Positions 27,653 to 36,287 of a DNA stretch of 64,000 nt are shown here, piece by piece (position 1 is the stretch's first letter; each line of letters begins with the position of its first letter). Below the pieces are notes generated by a model, which worked only from the letters and a program-made list of their open reading frames with translations, ran no database searches and was not told the DNA's origin. A program made the translations under genes and the position numbers. This stretch comes from Streptomyces caelestis. Lineage in GTDB: Bacteria > Actinomycetota > Actinomycetes > Streptomycetales > Streptomycetaceae. The stretch is taken from NCBI RefSeq assembly GCF_014205255.1, contig NZ_JACHNE010000001.1:62001-126000 (forward strand), given 5' to 3'.

Positions 27653-28635
27653 CCGAGTTCGTGGCGCCCGAAGCCGACTGGGACAAGGCGCCCGGTCTGC
27701 TCGACGGAGCGAAAGAACTCACCCTCGGGCCCGAGGAGTGCGACCTCTCCTATTGGTTCACCTCCGTAGCCCAAGGAACCCTGCGGGACCGCGGCGACAC
27801 CGGACACCACGCCGACGCCGTCGTTCCCTCCTTCCTCAAGGAGCCCGGCCCGCTGAGGGACGCCCTGACCTTGGAGTTCGGTTTCCGTGCCCTGTCCGAG
27901 GAGATGGCCACCCGCATCCTCGGCCGCTACGTCACCATCGCCCCGGGCATACCGGAGTTGGAGTTCTACGCGACCCAGCTCATCGACGAGGCCCGTCACG
28001 CCCGGGTGTTCCGCAACCACCTCGTCGAACTCGGCCACCCCGCCGGCAGCCTGCTGCGGGACGTGGACGACATGGCCGCCGACTACCGGCGCCGCGTGCT
28101 GGAGCCGGTGAAGGAGTTCACCGACGACATCGTGACCGGGCAGTCCGATTTCATCGGCGGAGTCGCCGTGTTCGCCATCGTCATCGAAGGCGTACTCGCC
28201 CCCGCGGCCGAGCTGAGCGAGCGCAAGTGGACCCCGCTGTCGCCCGCCACCGGAGAGATCTCCCGCGGCACCGCCATCGACGAGATCCGGCACCTGACCG
28301 TGGCCAGCACGATCCTGCGCGACCACGTCGTCAAGCACCCCGAGTACAAGCCGAGGCTGCTGGAGATCCTGCGGGCCGGTGTCCGGCTCTGGGACGAACT
28401 CCCGGACCGCGAGTACGTCCTGCCCCGCGAGGAGATGTTCCAGAAGGGCATGCAGGAGCACGCCGACCTGATCGGCGACTACGAACTGTGGCCCGGCGTG
28501 CGCATGCTGGACACCACCCCCGAGCAGCGCTACGACATGGCCGAGCAGTGGACCGACGAAATGGCCGAGGCCCGCATGGCCTACATGGGCCTCCCCGTCG
28601 ACGTACTGGCCGGCGGCCAGGAGAGCACCGGATGA
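27649..28635 (+). CDS. Ferritin-like diiron oxygenase (AurF/VlmB-type candidate)
   Basis: A 328-residue helical protein with a classical carboxylate-bridged diiron ligand set. ALSEEMAT gives a glutamate at about 84-85, DEARHARVF an ExxH at about 113-116, IVIEGVLAP a glutamate near 181, and AIDEIRHLT a second ExxH at about 210-213. This is the E-ExxH-E-ExxH layout of ribonucleotide-reductase-like N-oxygenases. In an azoxy pathway it could oxidise a hydroxylamine or hydrazine nitrogen. It overlaps both neighbours by 4 bp. Confidence 0.78.
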   Translation: MTEFVAPEADWDKAPGLLDGAKELTLGPEECDLSYWFTSVAQGTLRDRGDTGHHADAVVPSFLKEPGPLRDALTLEFGFRALSEEMATRILGRYVTIAPGIPELEFYATQLIDEARHARVFRNHLVELGHPAGSLLRDVDDMAADYRRRVLEPVKEFTDDIVTGQSDFIGGVAVFAIVIEGVLAPAAELSERKWTPLSPATGEISRGTAIDEIRHLTVASTILRDHVVKHPEYKPRLLEILRAGVRLWDELPDREYVLPREEMFQKGMQEHADLIGDYELWPGVRMLDTTPEQRYDMAEQWTDEMAEARMAYMGLPVDVLAGGQESTG

Positions 28636-29660
28636 CCACCGTCACCCGGCAGGCACCCGCGGGGCGCGCAGCGGTCATCGCGGGCATCGGGTCGTACGTG
28701 CCGCCGGACGTGGTGACCAACCAGGACCTGACCCGGCGGCTCGACACCTCGGACGAGTGGATCCGCAGCCGTACCGGAATCGCCACGCGCCACGTGGTCT
28801 CCGCCGGCACCGCCACCTCCGACCTGGCCGTCGAGGCCGGGCAGCGGGCCCTGAAGTCCGCGGGCAGCGCCGACGTCGACGCGGTGGTACTCGCCACCAC
28901 GACACCGGACCACTCCTGCCCCGCCACCGCACCGGCCGTGGCCGCCCGCCTTGGTTTGACCGGCGTGCCGGCCTTCGACGTAGCGGCCGTGTGCACCGGC
29001 TTCCTCTACGGCCTGGCCTCCGCCTCCGGACTGATAGCGGCGGGCATCGCGGACCGGGTGCTGCTGGTGGCCGCCGATGCCTTCACCACCATCATCAACC
29101 CCGACGACCGCACCACCGCCGTGATCTTCGCCGACGGGGCGGGCGCCGTCGTACTGCGCGCCGGACGCCCGGACGAACCCGGCGCGATAGGGCCCCTGGT
29201 TCTGGGCAGCGACGGCAGTCTCGGCAACCTCATCGAAGTGCCGGCCGGTGGCTCGCGGCAACGCTCCTCGGGCCGGAGCGCCCCCCTGGAGGACCACTAC
29301 TTCCAGATGCGGGGGCGCGACACCTACCGCCACGCGGTCGAACGAATGACCGCGGCCTCCCTGGAGGCGGTGGAGCGCCGCGGATGGACCATGGCCGACA
29401 TCGACCGGTTCGCCGCGCACCAGGCGAACGCCCGCATCCTCACCGCAGTCTCGGACCGGCTGGAGGTCCCGGTCGAGCGGCAGCTGTCCAACATCGAGCA
29501 CGTGGGCAACACCGGCGGTGCCTCGATCCCGTTGCTGCTGTCCCAGGCGGCGCAGGACGGCCGTCTGACCGCCGGACAGAAGGTCCTGCTCACCGCGTTC
29601 GGCGGCGGCCTGGCCTGGGGTGCCACAGCCCTGCACTGGCCCGTCCTCACTCCGTTCTGA
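28632..29660 (+). CDS. Beta-ketoacyl-ACP synthase III (FabH-like)
   Basis: A 342-residue thiolase-fold initiating condensing enzyme. The Cys-His-Asn triad is visible in DVAAVCTGFLYGL (about C119), FAAHQANARI and HVGNTGGAS; the N-terminal segment is IAGIGSYVPPDVVTNQDL. It joins an acyl-CoA starter to malonyl-ACP. ATG 28632 overlaps the diiron gene stop. With the ACP and KAS II downstream it forms a dedicated chain-building set; ketoreductase and dehydratase would have to be borrowed from primary fatty-acid synthesis. Confidence 0.9.
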   Translation: MTTVTRQAPAGRAAVIAGIGSYVPPDVVTNQDLTRRLDTSDEWIRSRTGIATRHVVSAGTATSDLAVEAGQRALKSAGSADVDAVVLATTTPDHSCPATAPAVAARLGLTGVPAFDVAAVCTGFLYGLASASGLIAAGIADRVLLVAADAFTTIINPDDRTTAVIFADGAGAVVLRAGRPDEPGAIGPLVLGSDGSLGNLIEVPAGGSRQRSSGRSAPLEDHYFQMRGRDTYRHAVERMTAASLEAVERRGWTMADIDRFAAHQANARILTAVSDRLEVPVERQLSNIEHVGNTGGASIPLLLSQAAQDGRLTAGQKVLLTAFGGGLAWGATALHWPVLTPF

Positions 29661-29737
29661 GGACCCGCCGCCACCCTGCAGCCCGTAGAACGCAGCGACA
29701 TCCACGCGCAGCCCTGCGCACGACGGAAGGAATATCC

Positions 29738-29968
29738 ATGTTCGAGAAGTTCAAGAGCCTCCTCGTCGACAAGCTGAAGGTCTCGCCCGAGCTCGTCACG
29801 CCCGAAGCCACCCGGGAGGAGATCGAACTCGACTCCCTGGCCGTCGTGGAGTTGTCCCTGTTGCTCGAGTCCGAGCTGGGCCTCACCATCAGCGACGACG
29901 AGCTGCTGGAAGCGCCCACCGTCGGCGACATGGTGGCGCTCATGGAGCAGCGGGGCGCGAAGGTCTGA
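29738..29968 (+). CDS. Acyl carrier protein
   Basis: A 76-residue ACP. The phosphopantetheine serine is S33 in ELDSLAVVE, within a standard four-helix sequence (MFEKFKSLLVDKLKVSPELV at the start, SDDELLEAPTVGDMVALME at the end). GGAAGGAA precedes ATG 29738. Its stop TGA and the KAS II ATG share one base. It is probably the carrier on which the dedicated acyl chain is built and from which the ALDH-like enzyme releases it. Confidence 0.92.
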   Translation: MFEKFKSLLVDKLKVSPELVTPEATREEIELDSLAVVELSLLLESELGLTISDDELLEAPTVGDMVALMEQRGAKV

Positions 29969-31188
29969 TGGCAGGCATCGATGTTGCCGTCACCGGTGTC
30001 GGCCTCGTTACCCCCGCCGGCATCGGGGTGGAGCCGAGCTGGGCGACGGTCCGCTCAGGGCGCTCCACAGCCGCGTTCGATCCCATGCTGGAGTCGAACC
30101 CTGTGAAGATCTCGTGCCGCGTTCCCGGGTTCGATGCCGATGCCCTGCTGGGAGCCAGGCGTGCCCTGCGCCTGGACCCGTTCGTACAGTTCGCGCTGGT
30201 CGCCGCTCGCGAGGCGCTGGCCGATGCGGGGCTGGATCCGAAGACATGGGACGGCGGACGGGTCGGTGTGGTGCTGGGCAACGGCGACGGGGGACCCACC
30301 ACGGTGGAAGCCCAGCACCGGGTGCTCCTCGCGCAGGGCGCCGGCCGGGTCTCTCCTCTCTTGCTGCCCATGCAGCTGCCCAACATGCTCGCCGGCCAGG
30401 CCGCCATCGAGTTCGGGGCGACCGGCCCCAACCTCGTGGTGGCAACGGCATGCGCCTCCGGCACGACCGCGGTGGGCGTCGCACGCGACCTCCTTGCCCT
30501 CGACCGCTGCGACGTGGTCCTGACCGGCGGCAGCGAGGCCCTGATCACGCCACTGGCGATGGCGGGCTTCGCGCAGATGGGTGCTCTGTCCCAGCGCGAG
30601 GACGACCCCTCCGCCGCCTCGCGTCCCTTCGACGCGGACAGGGACGGGTTCGTCGCCGGTGAGGGCGCCGGCATCCTGGTCCTCGAAAGGCTCCAGGACG
30701 CCTGCGCCCGCGGTGCCCGGGTCCGGGCACGCGTCGTGGGCTACGGGGCGTCCGCCGACGCCCACCACATGACGTCCCCCCACCCGACGGGCGCCGGAAT
30801 CGAGTCGGCCGTACGCGCCGCCCTTCGCGACGCGGGCGCCGGCCGGGGAGACGTGCAGCACGTCAACGCGCACGGCACGTCCACGCCCCTGAACGACCTG
30901 GCCGAGGCCACCATGCTGAAGCGGACCCTGACGGGCGACCCGCTGGTCACCTCCACCAAGGGCGTGACGGGTCACCTTCTGGGAGCCGCAGGGGCCGTAG
31001 AGGCTGTCCTCACCGTCTTGTCGGTGGAACAAGGGCTCGTGCCGCCCACCGCCAACCTGACCACGCTGGACCCCCGCATGGACATCAAGGTCGCCGAGAC
31101 CGAGATGGCCGTGCCCATCGAACTGGCGCTGAGCAACTCCTGCGGCTTCGGCGGACAGAACGCCGTTCTTGCCGTCGCCGCCGCCTGA
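29968..31188 (+). CDS. Beta-ketoacyl-ACP synthase II (FabF-like)
   Basis: A 406-residue elongating condensing enzyme. The catalytic cysteine is in VVATACASGTTAVG (about C162), with histidines in VNAHGTSTPLND and TKGVTGHLLGAAGAVEA. There is no chain-length-factor partner next to it, so it is FabF-like rather than a type II PKS KS-alpha. It starts one base before the end of the ACP stop, which indicates tight coupling. Confidence 0.92.
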   Translation: MAGIDVAVTGVGLVTPAGIGVEPSWATVRSGRSTAAFDPMLESNPVKISCRVPGFDADALLGARRALRLDPFVQFALVAAREALADAGLDPKTWDGGRVGVVLGNGDGGPTTVEAQHRVLLAQGAGRVSPLLLPMQLPNMLAGQAAIEFGATGPNLVVATACASGTTAVGVARDLLALDRCDVVLTGGSEALITPLAMAGFAQMGALSQREDDPSAASRPFDADRDGFVAGEGAGILVLERLQDACARGARVRARVVGYGASADAHHMTSPHPTGAGIESAVRAALRDAGAGRGDVQHVNAHGTSTPLNDLAEATMLKRTLTGDPLVTSTKGVTGHLLGAAGAVEAVLTVLSVEQGLVPPTANLTTLDPRMDIKVAETEMAVPIELALSNSCGFGGQNAVLAVAAA

Positions 31189-31325
31189 CCCGCCGTTGCC
31201 ATCCGGGGCAGCCGACCCGACGCCGGGTCGGCTGCCCCTGCCCGTCCCCCTTGCCGCCCGTCCAGGACGGCGAGGCACGCCTGCGAGCCGATGCCCGGGC
31301 CGCACTGGAACCAAAGGAGATTGCC

Positions 31326-32615
31326 GTGCACGACGCACGCGAGCTCATCGCGCTCGGACCCGAGGCCGTACGGCAACTGGCACGGCGCAACCACGCCCTC
31401 GACCTCGATGCCCTGGAGGCCGCCGGCCGCAGGCGGACGGCCGCCGAAGAACAGGTGAGCCGGCTGCGCGCCGAGCTGAAGGCCGTGGCGCGCACGGGGA
31501 CGGGCACCCGTACCGGTGCCCCGAGCGAGGAGGAACGCGCGGCTGCGCGCGCCCTGCGCGATCGCGTGCAGGACGCCGAAACGGAGGCGCGGGCGGCGAG
31601 TACCGAGCTGAGCCAGTGGCTGCAGACGATCCCCAACCTTCCACTGGACCTCGTACCCGACGGCCGGTCCGAGAAGGAGGCCGTGGAGATCCGCCGGGGC
31701 GGGCCCCCTGTTGTCTCTGCCGGGGGCGCCGTGCCCCACCACGCGGACATCGGCGAGCGCCTCGAACTCTTCGACAGCACGCGCTCCACTCGTCTGTCGG
31801 GCGCCCGGTTCCACGTCAGTCGCGGGGCGGGAGCCCGCCTGGAACGAGCGCTCGCCGCCTTCCTGCTCGACCTGCACACCGAAGAGCACGGCTACACCGA
31901 GTACGCCGTCCCCTTTCTCGTCAACCGCGAGACCATGACGGGCACCGGTCAGCTTCCGAAGTTCGAGGAAGACCTCTTCGCCACGCGGCTCGGCGACCGC
32001 GAGCTCTTCCTCATCCCCACCGCCGAAGTGCCCCTGACGAATCTCGTCGCAGGCGAGATACTCACCTCCGCCGAGCTGCCGCTCGCCCTCACCGCCCACA
32101 CCCCGTGCTTCCGCTCCGAGGCCGGCTCCTACGGCCGCGACACCCGCGGTCTGCTGCGGCTGCACCAGTTCGAAAAGGTGGAACTGGTGCGCATCTGCGC
32201 ACTGGAGGACGCCCCGAGCCAGTTCGACCTGATGGTCGGACACGTCGAGAAGTGCCTGCAGAAGCTCGAGCTGTCCTACCGCGTGATGCTGCTCCCCGCA
32301 GGTGACATGGGCTTCTCCGCACGGATGACGTACGACGTCGAGGTGTGGCTGCCCGGCAGCGGGGCCTTCCGGGAGATCTCCTCCGTCTCGGACTGCGGCG
32401 CCTTCCAGTCCCGCCGGGCGGGCATCCGCCACCGCTCCGGTGCCGGACGAAACGTTCCCGCCGCGACGCTCAACGGGTCTGCCCTGCCGATAGGCCGCAC
32501 GGTGGCAGCTCTCCTCGAACAGGGCGCGCGGCCCGACGGCAGCGTCGTCCTGCCGGACGCCCTCGTCCCCTACACCGGGTTCCAGAGGATCCTGCCTGGA
32601 GGGCGTACCGCCTGA
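31326..32615 (+). CDS. Seryl-tRNA synthetase paralogue (VlmL-like)
   Basis: A 429-residue class II synthetase with a shortened, Arg/Thr-rich N-terminal coiled-coil arm (about 1-100), motif 2 (FRSEAGSYGRDTRGLLRLHQ, then FEKVE) and motif 3 (LNGSALPIGRTVAALLEQ). GTG 31326 follows AAAGGAG at ideal spacing. Its location at the end of a biosynthetic operon, after KAS II, argues for a pathway copy, as VlmL serves in valanimycin formation by charging tRNA used to donate serine. SerRS recognises the long variable arm rather than the anticodon, which is relevant to the tRNA-like genes at 45999-46339. Confidence 0.88.
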   Translation: MHDARELIALGPEAVRQLARRNHALDLDALEAAGRRRTAAEEQVSRLRAELKAVARTGTGTRTGAPSEEERAAARALRDRVQDAETEARAASTELSQWLQTIPNLPLDLVPDGRSEKEAVEIRRGGPPVVSAGGAVPHHADIGERLELFDSTRSTRLSGARFHVSRGAGARLERALAAFLLDLHTEEHGYTEYAVPFLVNRETMTGTGQLPKFEEDLFATRLGDRELFLIPTAEVPLTNLVAGEILTSAELPLALTAHTPCFRSEAGSYGRDTRGLLRLHQFEKVELVRICALEDAPSQFDLMVGHVEKCLQKLELSYRVMLLPAGDMGFSARMTYDVEVWLPGSGAFREISSVSDCGAFQSRRAGIRHRSGAGRNVPAATLNGSALPIGRTVAALLEQGARPDGSVVLPDALVPYTGFQRILPGGRTA

Positions 32616-32625
32616 GACGACGCAT

Positions 32626-32662
32626 CGGGCCCATCCGCCGGGAACAGCGGCGGATGGGCCCG
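32626..32662. terminator. Bidirectional terminator between SerRS and SARP genes
   Basis: CGGGCCCATCCGCCG (32626-32640) pairs perfectly with CGGCGGATGGGCCCG (32648-32662) around a 7-nt loop. It lies between two convergent genes. Confidence 0.85.
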
Positions 32663-32717
32663 AATCGCGTACGCGCCTACGGGCGTACGGACGGCGGCCT
32701 CACAGCGAGGGGCCTGG

Positions 32718-33512
32718 TCACGCCGGCCGGAACAGCGCCTCGCCGCTGGTCAGGGTGAGAGAAGGATCGTGGGACAAGATGGCGTGCTCCACACTGCGCA
32801 GTGAGGGAGAGGGCAGCACGCCGATCTCCTCGGAAAGGCGCTGCCACATGCGCCGATAGGTGTCCAGCGCGTCGGCCTGGCGGCCGGAACGGTACAGGGC
32901 GATCATGAGCTGTTCGCAGAACCGCTCGCGCAGGAGATTGCTGACGTGGGCGTCGTAGAGCTCGGCGAGGATGTTCGCGTGGTGCCCGGCACTGAGCTCG
33001 GCGTCGAACAGCAACTCTCTGGCACGCAGACGGTGTTCTTCGTACAGGGCGCTGGTGAGCCGGCACACCGACCCGCCGGGCAGGGATCCGAACACAGGAC
33101 CGCGCCACATGGACAGCGCGGAGCGCAGCAGGTCGGCCGCCTCGGCCGGACGGGCGGAGACGACCGCCTCGGCACGGCGGACCTTCCGGAGGAACTGAGC
33201 GGCGTCGAGCTCGTCCTCGTCGACTGCCAGCCGGTAGCCGGACGGGTGCATGGTCAGACGCGATGCGGAGCGCTCGGGCTCCATGGATCTCAGACGGCGC
33301 CGCAGCCGACTGATGTGTGCCTGCAGGGCGTTGACCCGGTTGGCGGGGGCTGATTCTCCCCACATCTCATCAATGAGCGTTTCGCCGGAGACGGCCTGGC
33401 CCTCGCTGACCAGCAGTACCTGGACGAGCGTGCGCTGCAGATCACCGGGGATCTCGACCTGACCCGTTCCGGTGTGCACCTCTAACGCCCCGAGAATCGA
33501 AAAACTCAGCAC
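32718..33512 (-). CDS. SARP-family pathway-specific activator
   Basis: A 264-residue Streptomyces antibiotic regulatory protein. It has an N-terminal OmpR-like winged helix (SFSILGALEVHTGTGQVEIP, then LQAHISRLRRRLR) and a C-terminal bacterial transcriptional activation domain (LYEEHRLRARELLFDAEL, LYRSGRQADALDTYRRMWQ). GTG 33512 follows GGGAG; an ORF extension upstream lacks a start signal. SARPs activate their own cluster by binding direct heptamer repeats; valanimycin's VlmI is of this class. Convergent to the SerRS gene. Confidence 0.88.
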   Translation of the reverse strand: MLSFSILGALEVHTGTGQVEIPGDLQRTLVQVLLVSEGQAVSGETLIDEMWGESAPANRVNALQAHISRLRRRLRSMEPERSASRLTMHPSGYRLAVDEDELDAAQFLRKVRRAEAVVSARPAEAADLLRSALSMWRGPVFGSLPGGSVCRLTSALYEEHRLRARELLFDAELSAGHHANILAELYDAHVSNLLRERFCEQLMIALYRSGRQADALDTYRRMWQRLSEEIGVLPSPSLRSVEHAILSHDPSLTLTSGEALFRPA

Positions 33513-33839
33513 ATCGCGCTCCCTTGCCGTGTATTCGGTGGTAATGAATACGGACGTGGTCTCGTGTTGAGACTGGTTGGTGTGGAGGCGCGAAACTGGC
33601 CCCGCCCACCAATCACGCGGATGGCCGAAAATGATCGATACACACGCTTCCCCCCGTAGCCGTCGGATGCCAATCTTCGACAGTGCTGCCGTTGCGTAAG
33701 TGGCACCAGCCATTTGACGCGTACGAATCTTGCCACACGCACATTCATTCTAAAAGTTTTTTGCCTCACATGACCCAGGATCCCGGCTAAGGAATTTTCC
33801 GAACCGTGCACGCAACCATTCAAGAGTTAATCGCAGCGT
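33513..33839. other. AT-richer upstream region of the SARP gene
   Basis: No gene is visible. The region is less GC-rich than its surroundings (for example CATTCTAAAAGTTTTTTGC near 33750) and likely contains the SARP promoter and perhaps its regulatory sites. It ends at transposase debris. Confidence 0.4.
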
Positions 33840-34200
33840 GACGGTTTCGGGCATGCGGTCACGGCCTGTGACCGATGGTCAGCGGTTGGCCGGGCAGAGT
33901 CGTCAGGTGAGCGCGGCGGGCGGCGGTGGTGAAGCGCAGGAAGTCCGTCTCCCGGTCCCGCAGCGGCTCCAGCAGCAGCCGCGCCTTGCGCGCCCGGGCC
34001 GCTCAACATCCAGATCACGAGTGTGGCGGAGGCCGAGGACGCCGGCGCCAGATCGCGCAGCGTGTGCCGCAGACACAGCTGATGGGTCAACTCGCCCGGC
34101 ACGGCGCTGTCGTAGGCGCTGTAGCGGTCGTGGACGATCACCGCGTCGAGGTTCAGCTGAAGGTAGACGAACGTCTTGTTTGCGGCGTGGCTGATCAGGG
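33840..34200 (-). pseudogene. IS66-like transposase fragment
   Basis: The minus strand reads HAANKTFVYLQLNLDAV then IVHDRYSAYDSAVPGELTHQ and LCLRHTLRDLAPA, the DDE region of IS66-type transposases (VVHDRY...HQLC..HLLRDL). It degenerates on both sides and has no start. Confidence 0.6.
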
Positions 34201-34885
34201 AGTGGACGAACCCGTCGGACTCAGTTGGCCTCGTGAGTCGAACGCCATCACGGACCGTCCGAAGCCCCGGCTGCGGCGATGTCGCTGGCCAGAAATCTCG
34301 CCATCCGCATCCGCGTGTGGAACCCGATCTTGTCGAAGTGTCGGGCTGGCTTTATCGAACGCATGTGAAGTCGCTTCTCGACAGCTTCGGGAGGCACCTG
34401 CCGCGCCCGGAGTTCGATGTCGACCAGTGCGGGAAGCACTGCCCGCCGAGCTCCCGCCTGTCGGCTTCGGAGCCGCACCACCGTGCCACCGGGCCCGTAG
34501 CCAGCGTCTTTTGTCTTTGCGCCTGATGCCGACAACGGATGGCACCGACCAATGCCGCAGAGTGCCGTCCGAACTCATCAACAACCACGCCTGCTCCTCC
34601 GCGTCCGCGCCTCCCGAACTGTCCGAGAAGCGCTGCTTCCCGTCATCGACACAGCCAGTCGGGCCGAGTTCCCGAAGCGGAAGTACGCGGTCCATCCCCG
34701 CAAAAACGCATTCACTCAGCCAGCAGGTGTGTCAGCCGCTCCAGGGCAGCTTCGGCCTGCGCGCGGAGCGTGCACATCACGACCGCGTCGCCGAGGTACC
34801 GGGTTTGGGAATGAACACCCGGCGAGCCGAAGCGGCCGCCACCTGCCGTCCTTCAACTCCGCGGCCGGCTCGCAGAGAAGCCGGG
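34201..34885. other. Degraded stretch with an unassigned coding-like fragment
   Basis: On the minus strand about 34248-34400 has good GC3 and reads SIKPARHFDKIGFHTRMRMA then RFLASDIAAAGASDGP before TGA. I cannot assign it. About 34750-34870 carries out-of-frame pieces resembling the continuation of the reverse transcriptase remnant next door (ARRVFIPKPGT). No intact gene is present. Confidence 0.35.
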
Positions 34886-35190
34886 TCACCCGTACTCCTC
34901 GACCCGCCCGAGATCAGCCGAGTCGGTGCCCGGAGCGCCGTTGTCACGACGCACCGTCGACCACGCATGCGCCAGGACATCCCTGCGGTGGGCCCTGTCC
35001 CCCAGCGCGTGGAACCGCCGTCCGGGATCGGCCTTGGCCGCCCGGTAGGGCGCATGCTGCAGGGCATGGACCTGATCCGTGGGAGAACGCCCCCCGACGG
35101 CGGGACTGGCCTCGATCTTCGTGAGGGTCTGCTGGTTGAGCTGACAGGCCGTTTCGTCGTTGCGGTCTGAGCCGCAGGCGGTGCTGGGGC
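34886..35190 (-). pseudogene. Group II intron reverse transcriptase/maturase remnant
   Basis: The minus strand reads LQHAPYRAAKADPGRRFHAL, AHRRDVLAHAWSTVRRDNGA and PGTDSADLGRVEEYG. This matches the N-terminal RT-0/RT-1 region of intron-encoded proteins (YRAAK...RRDIL.RAW..VRAN.GAPGID). The rest is frameshifted or missing, and no intron RNA structure was searched for. Confidence 0.6.
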
Positions 35191-35334
35191 CCCAGTGTCG
35201 TCTCGGTTGGGCGCCGGTGTCCACCGTCCGGGGCGGGGTGGTGCTGTCGTGGGGACGGGAGAGCTCCTGGGTCAGCCGGGGTTGGGAAGCCGCGTGAGCC
35301 GTGTGATTGCGGCCATGACGGTGTCGATGCGGTC

Positions 35335-35690
35335 GGCCGCCCGCTGCCCGGCAACCGCAACTACTGCAAGGCGTGGGCGCCCTCCGGTGCGAAGGCCGCC
35401 GTTGGCCGGACGACGGTGATCCCGGACTGCGGATACCAGGGCACCGGCCTGCTCATCCCGCACCGCCGCGAGGAGGGCCAGGCTGAACTCCCGGCCTGGA
35501 ACAAGGAATACAACGCCCCCACCGCAAGATCCGCCCCCCGCGTCGAGCACGCCTTCGCCCGCGTGAAGACGTGGAAGATCCTCCGCGACTGCCGACTCAA
35601 AGGCGACGGCGTCCACCACGCCATGCTCGGCATCGCCTGCCTGCAAACCTCACCCTCACCGGAGGACGAGGAAACAGGCAGGTCAATGAG
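35335..35690 (+). pseudogene. IS5/IS427-group transposase C-terminal remnant
   Basis: Plus-strand frames give LPGNRNYCKAW, then IPDCGYQGTGLLIPHRREEG, RVEHAFARVKTWKILRDCRL and KGDGVHHAMLGIACL. These are nearly the same as the transposase at 43391-44154 (GYQGTGLVIPHRRERG, RVEHAFACMKGWKIIRDC). The N-terminal half is missing. TACGGGACAGC just downstream (about 35710) matches the right end of the 44208 element, so this is an old copy of that element. Confidence 0.65.
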
Positions 35691-35718
35691 CACTCGTGAA
35701 TCAACTACGGGACAGCGC

Positions 35719-36204
35719 TCAGATGCGGATCTGCCCGCGTGCCCAGGAACGCAGAGCCGCCGTGTACCCGGGGATGTGCTCCTTGGCACGCATGCGGATC
35801 AGATCGCCCCACTTCAGGCCTTCGTCGAAGACCACGGCTCCTTCACGGTCGACGAGGCACGCTCGCACGGTCGCGTCCGCCGCCTCATCAGGACTGAGAT
35901 CCAGCAGGTCGACCAGCTCCGTCGCGGTCCGGCGAACCATCTCCGCTCGTTCCCCATGGGTCGTTGAACTGATGATCCGGCCGATCTCCGACTTCGACAT
36001 GGCCTGGGCGTTGTCCAAGTGGGCCTCCCGGCTGGCGAGAACAGCACGTCCCGCGCCGACCAGAGCCTGATCGCTCAATGCGATGTGGGCCAGCGTCCAA
36101 TCGACTCGCGCGCGATCGGACTCGGCGAGAAGCGAGTCGTCGGCGATGCACTCAGCCGCGGCGAGCAGTTCCTTGTAGGCGCGAGAGAGTTCTTTGGTTT
36201 CCAC
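35719..36204 (-). CDS. DinB-like four-helix protein, hypothetical
   Basis: A 161-residue soluble helical protein starting at GTG 36204 (TCGGAG ribosome site 7 nt upstream) with METKELSRAYKELLAAAECI, then ARVDWTLAHIALSDQALVGA and MVRRTATELVDLLDLSPDEA. The WTLAHIALSDQ region resembles DinB/maleylpyruvate isomerase-like helical bundles, whose metal sites use spaced histidines; only one histidine of such a set is evident. Function unknown. The frame continues upstream into the MFS remnant, but the ribosome site marks the true start. Confidence 0.6.
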   Translation of the reverse strand: METKELSRAYKELLAAAECIADDSLLAESDRARVDWTLAHIALSDQALVGAGRAVLASREAHLDNAQAMSKSEIGRIISSTTHGERAEMVRRTATELVDLLDLSPDEAADATVRACLVDREGAVVFDEGLKWGDLIRMRAKEHIPGYTAALRSWARGQIRI

Positions 36205-36287
36205 GGAGGGCTCCGATGAGAGGTGCGGGTGCCGCGAGCCCGCATCCGGGGGCGCGGTGACTCGCTGGGGTGCGGTGACTGCCGCGG

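Noticed and set aside
28632..31188. A type II polyketide synthase minimal set
   Set aside because: KAS III, ACP and KAS II are present but there is no chain-length factor, no aromatase and no PKS ketoreductase. FabH/FabF-like fatty-chain building fits better.
31326..32615. The housekeeping seryl-tRNA synthetase
   Set aside because: It ends a biosynthetic operon, next to a SARP gene, has a short divergent coiled-coil arm and sits among accessory DNA. Not proven, since the rest of the genome is not visible.
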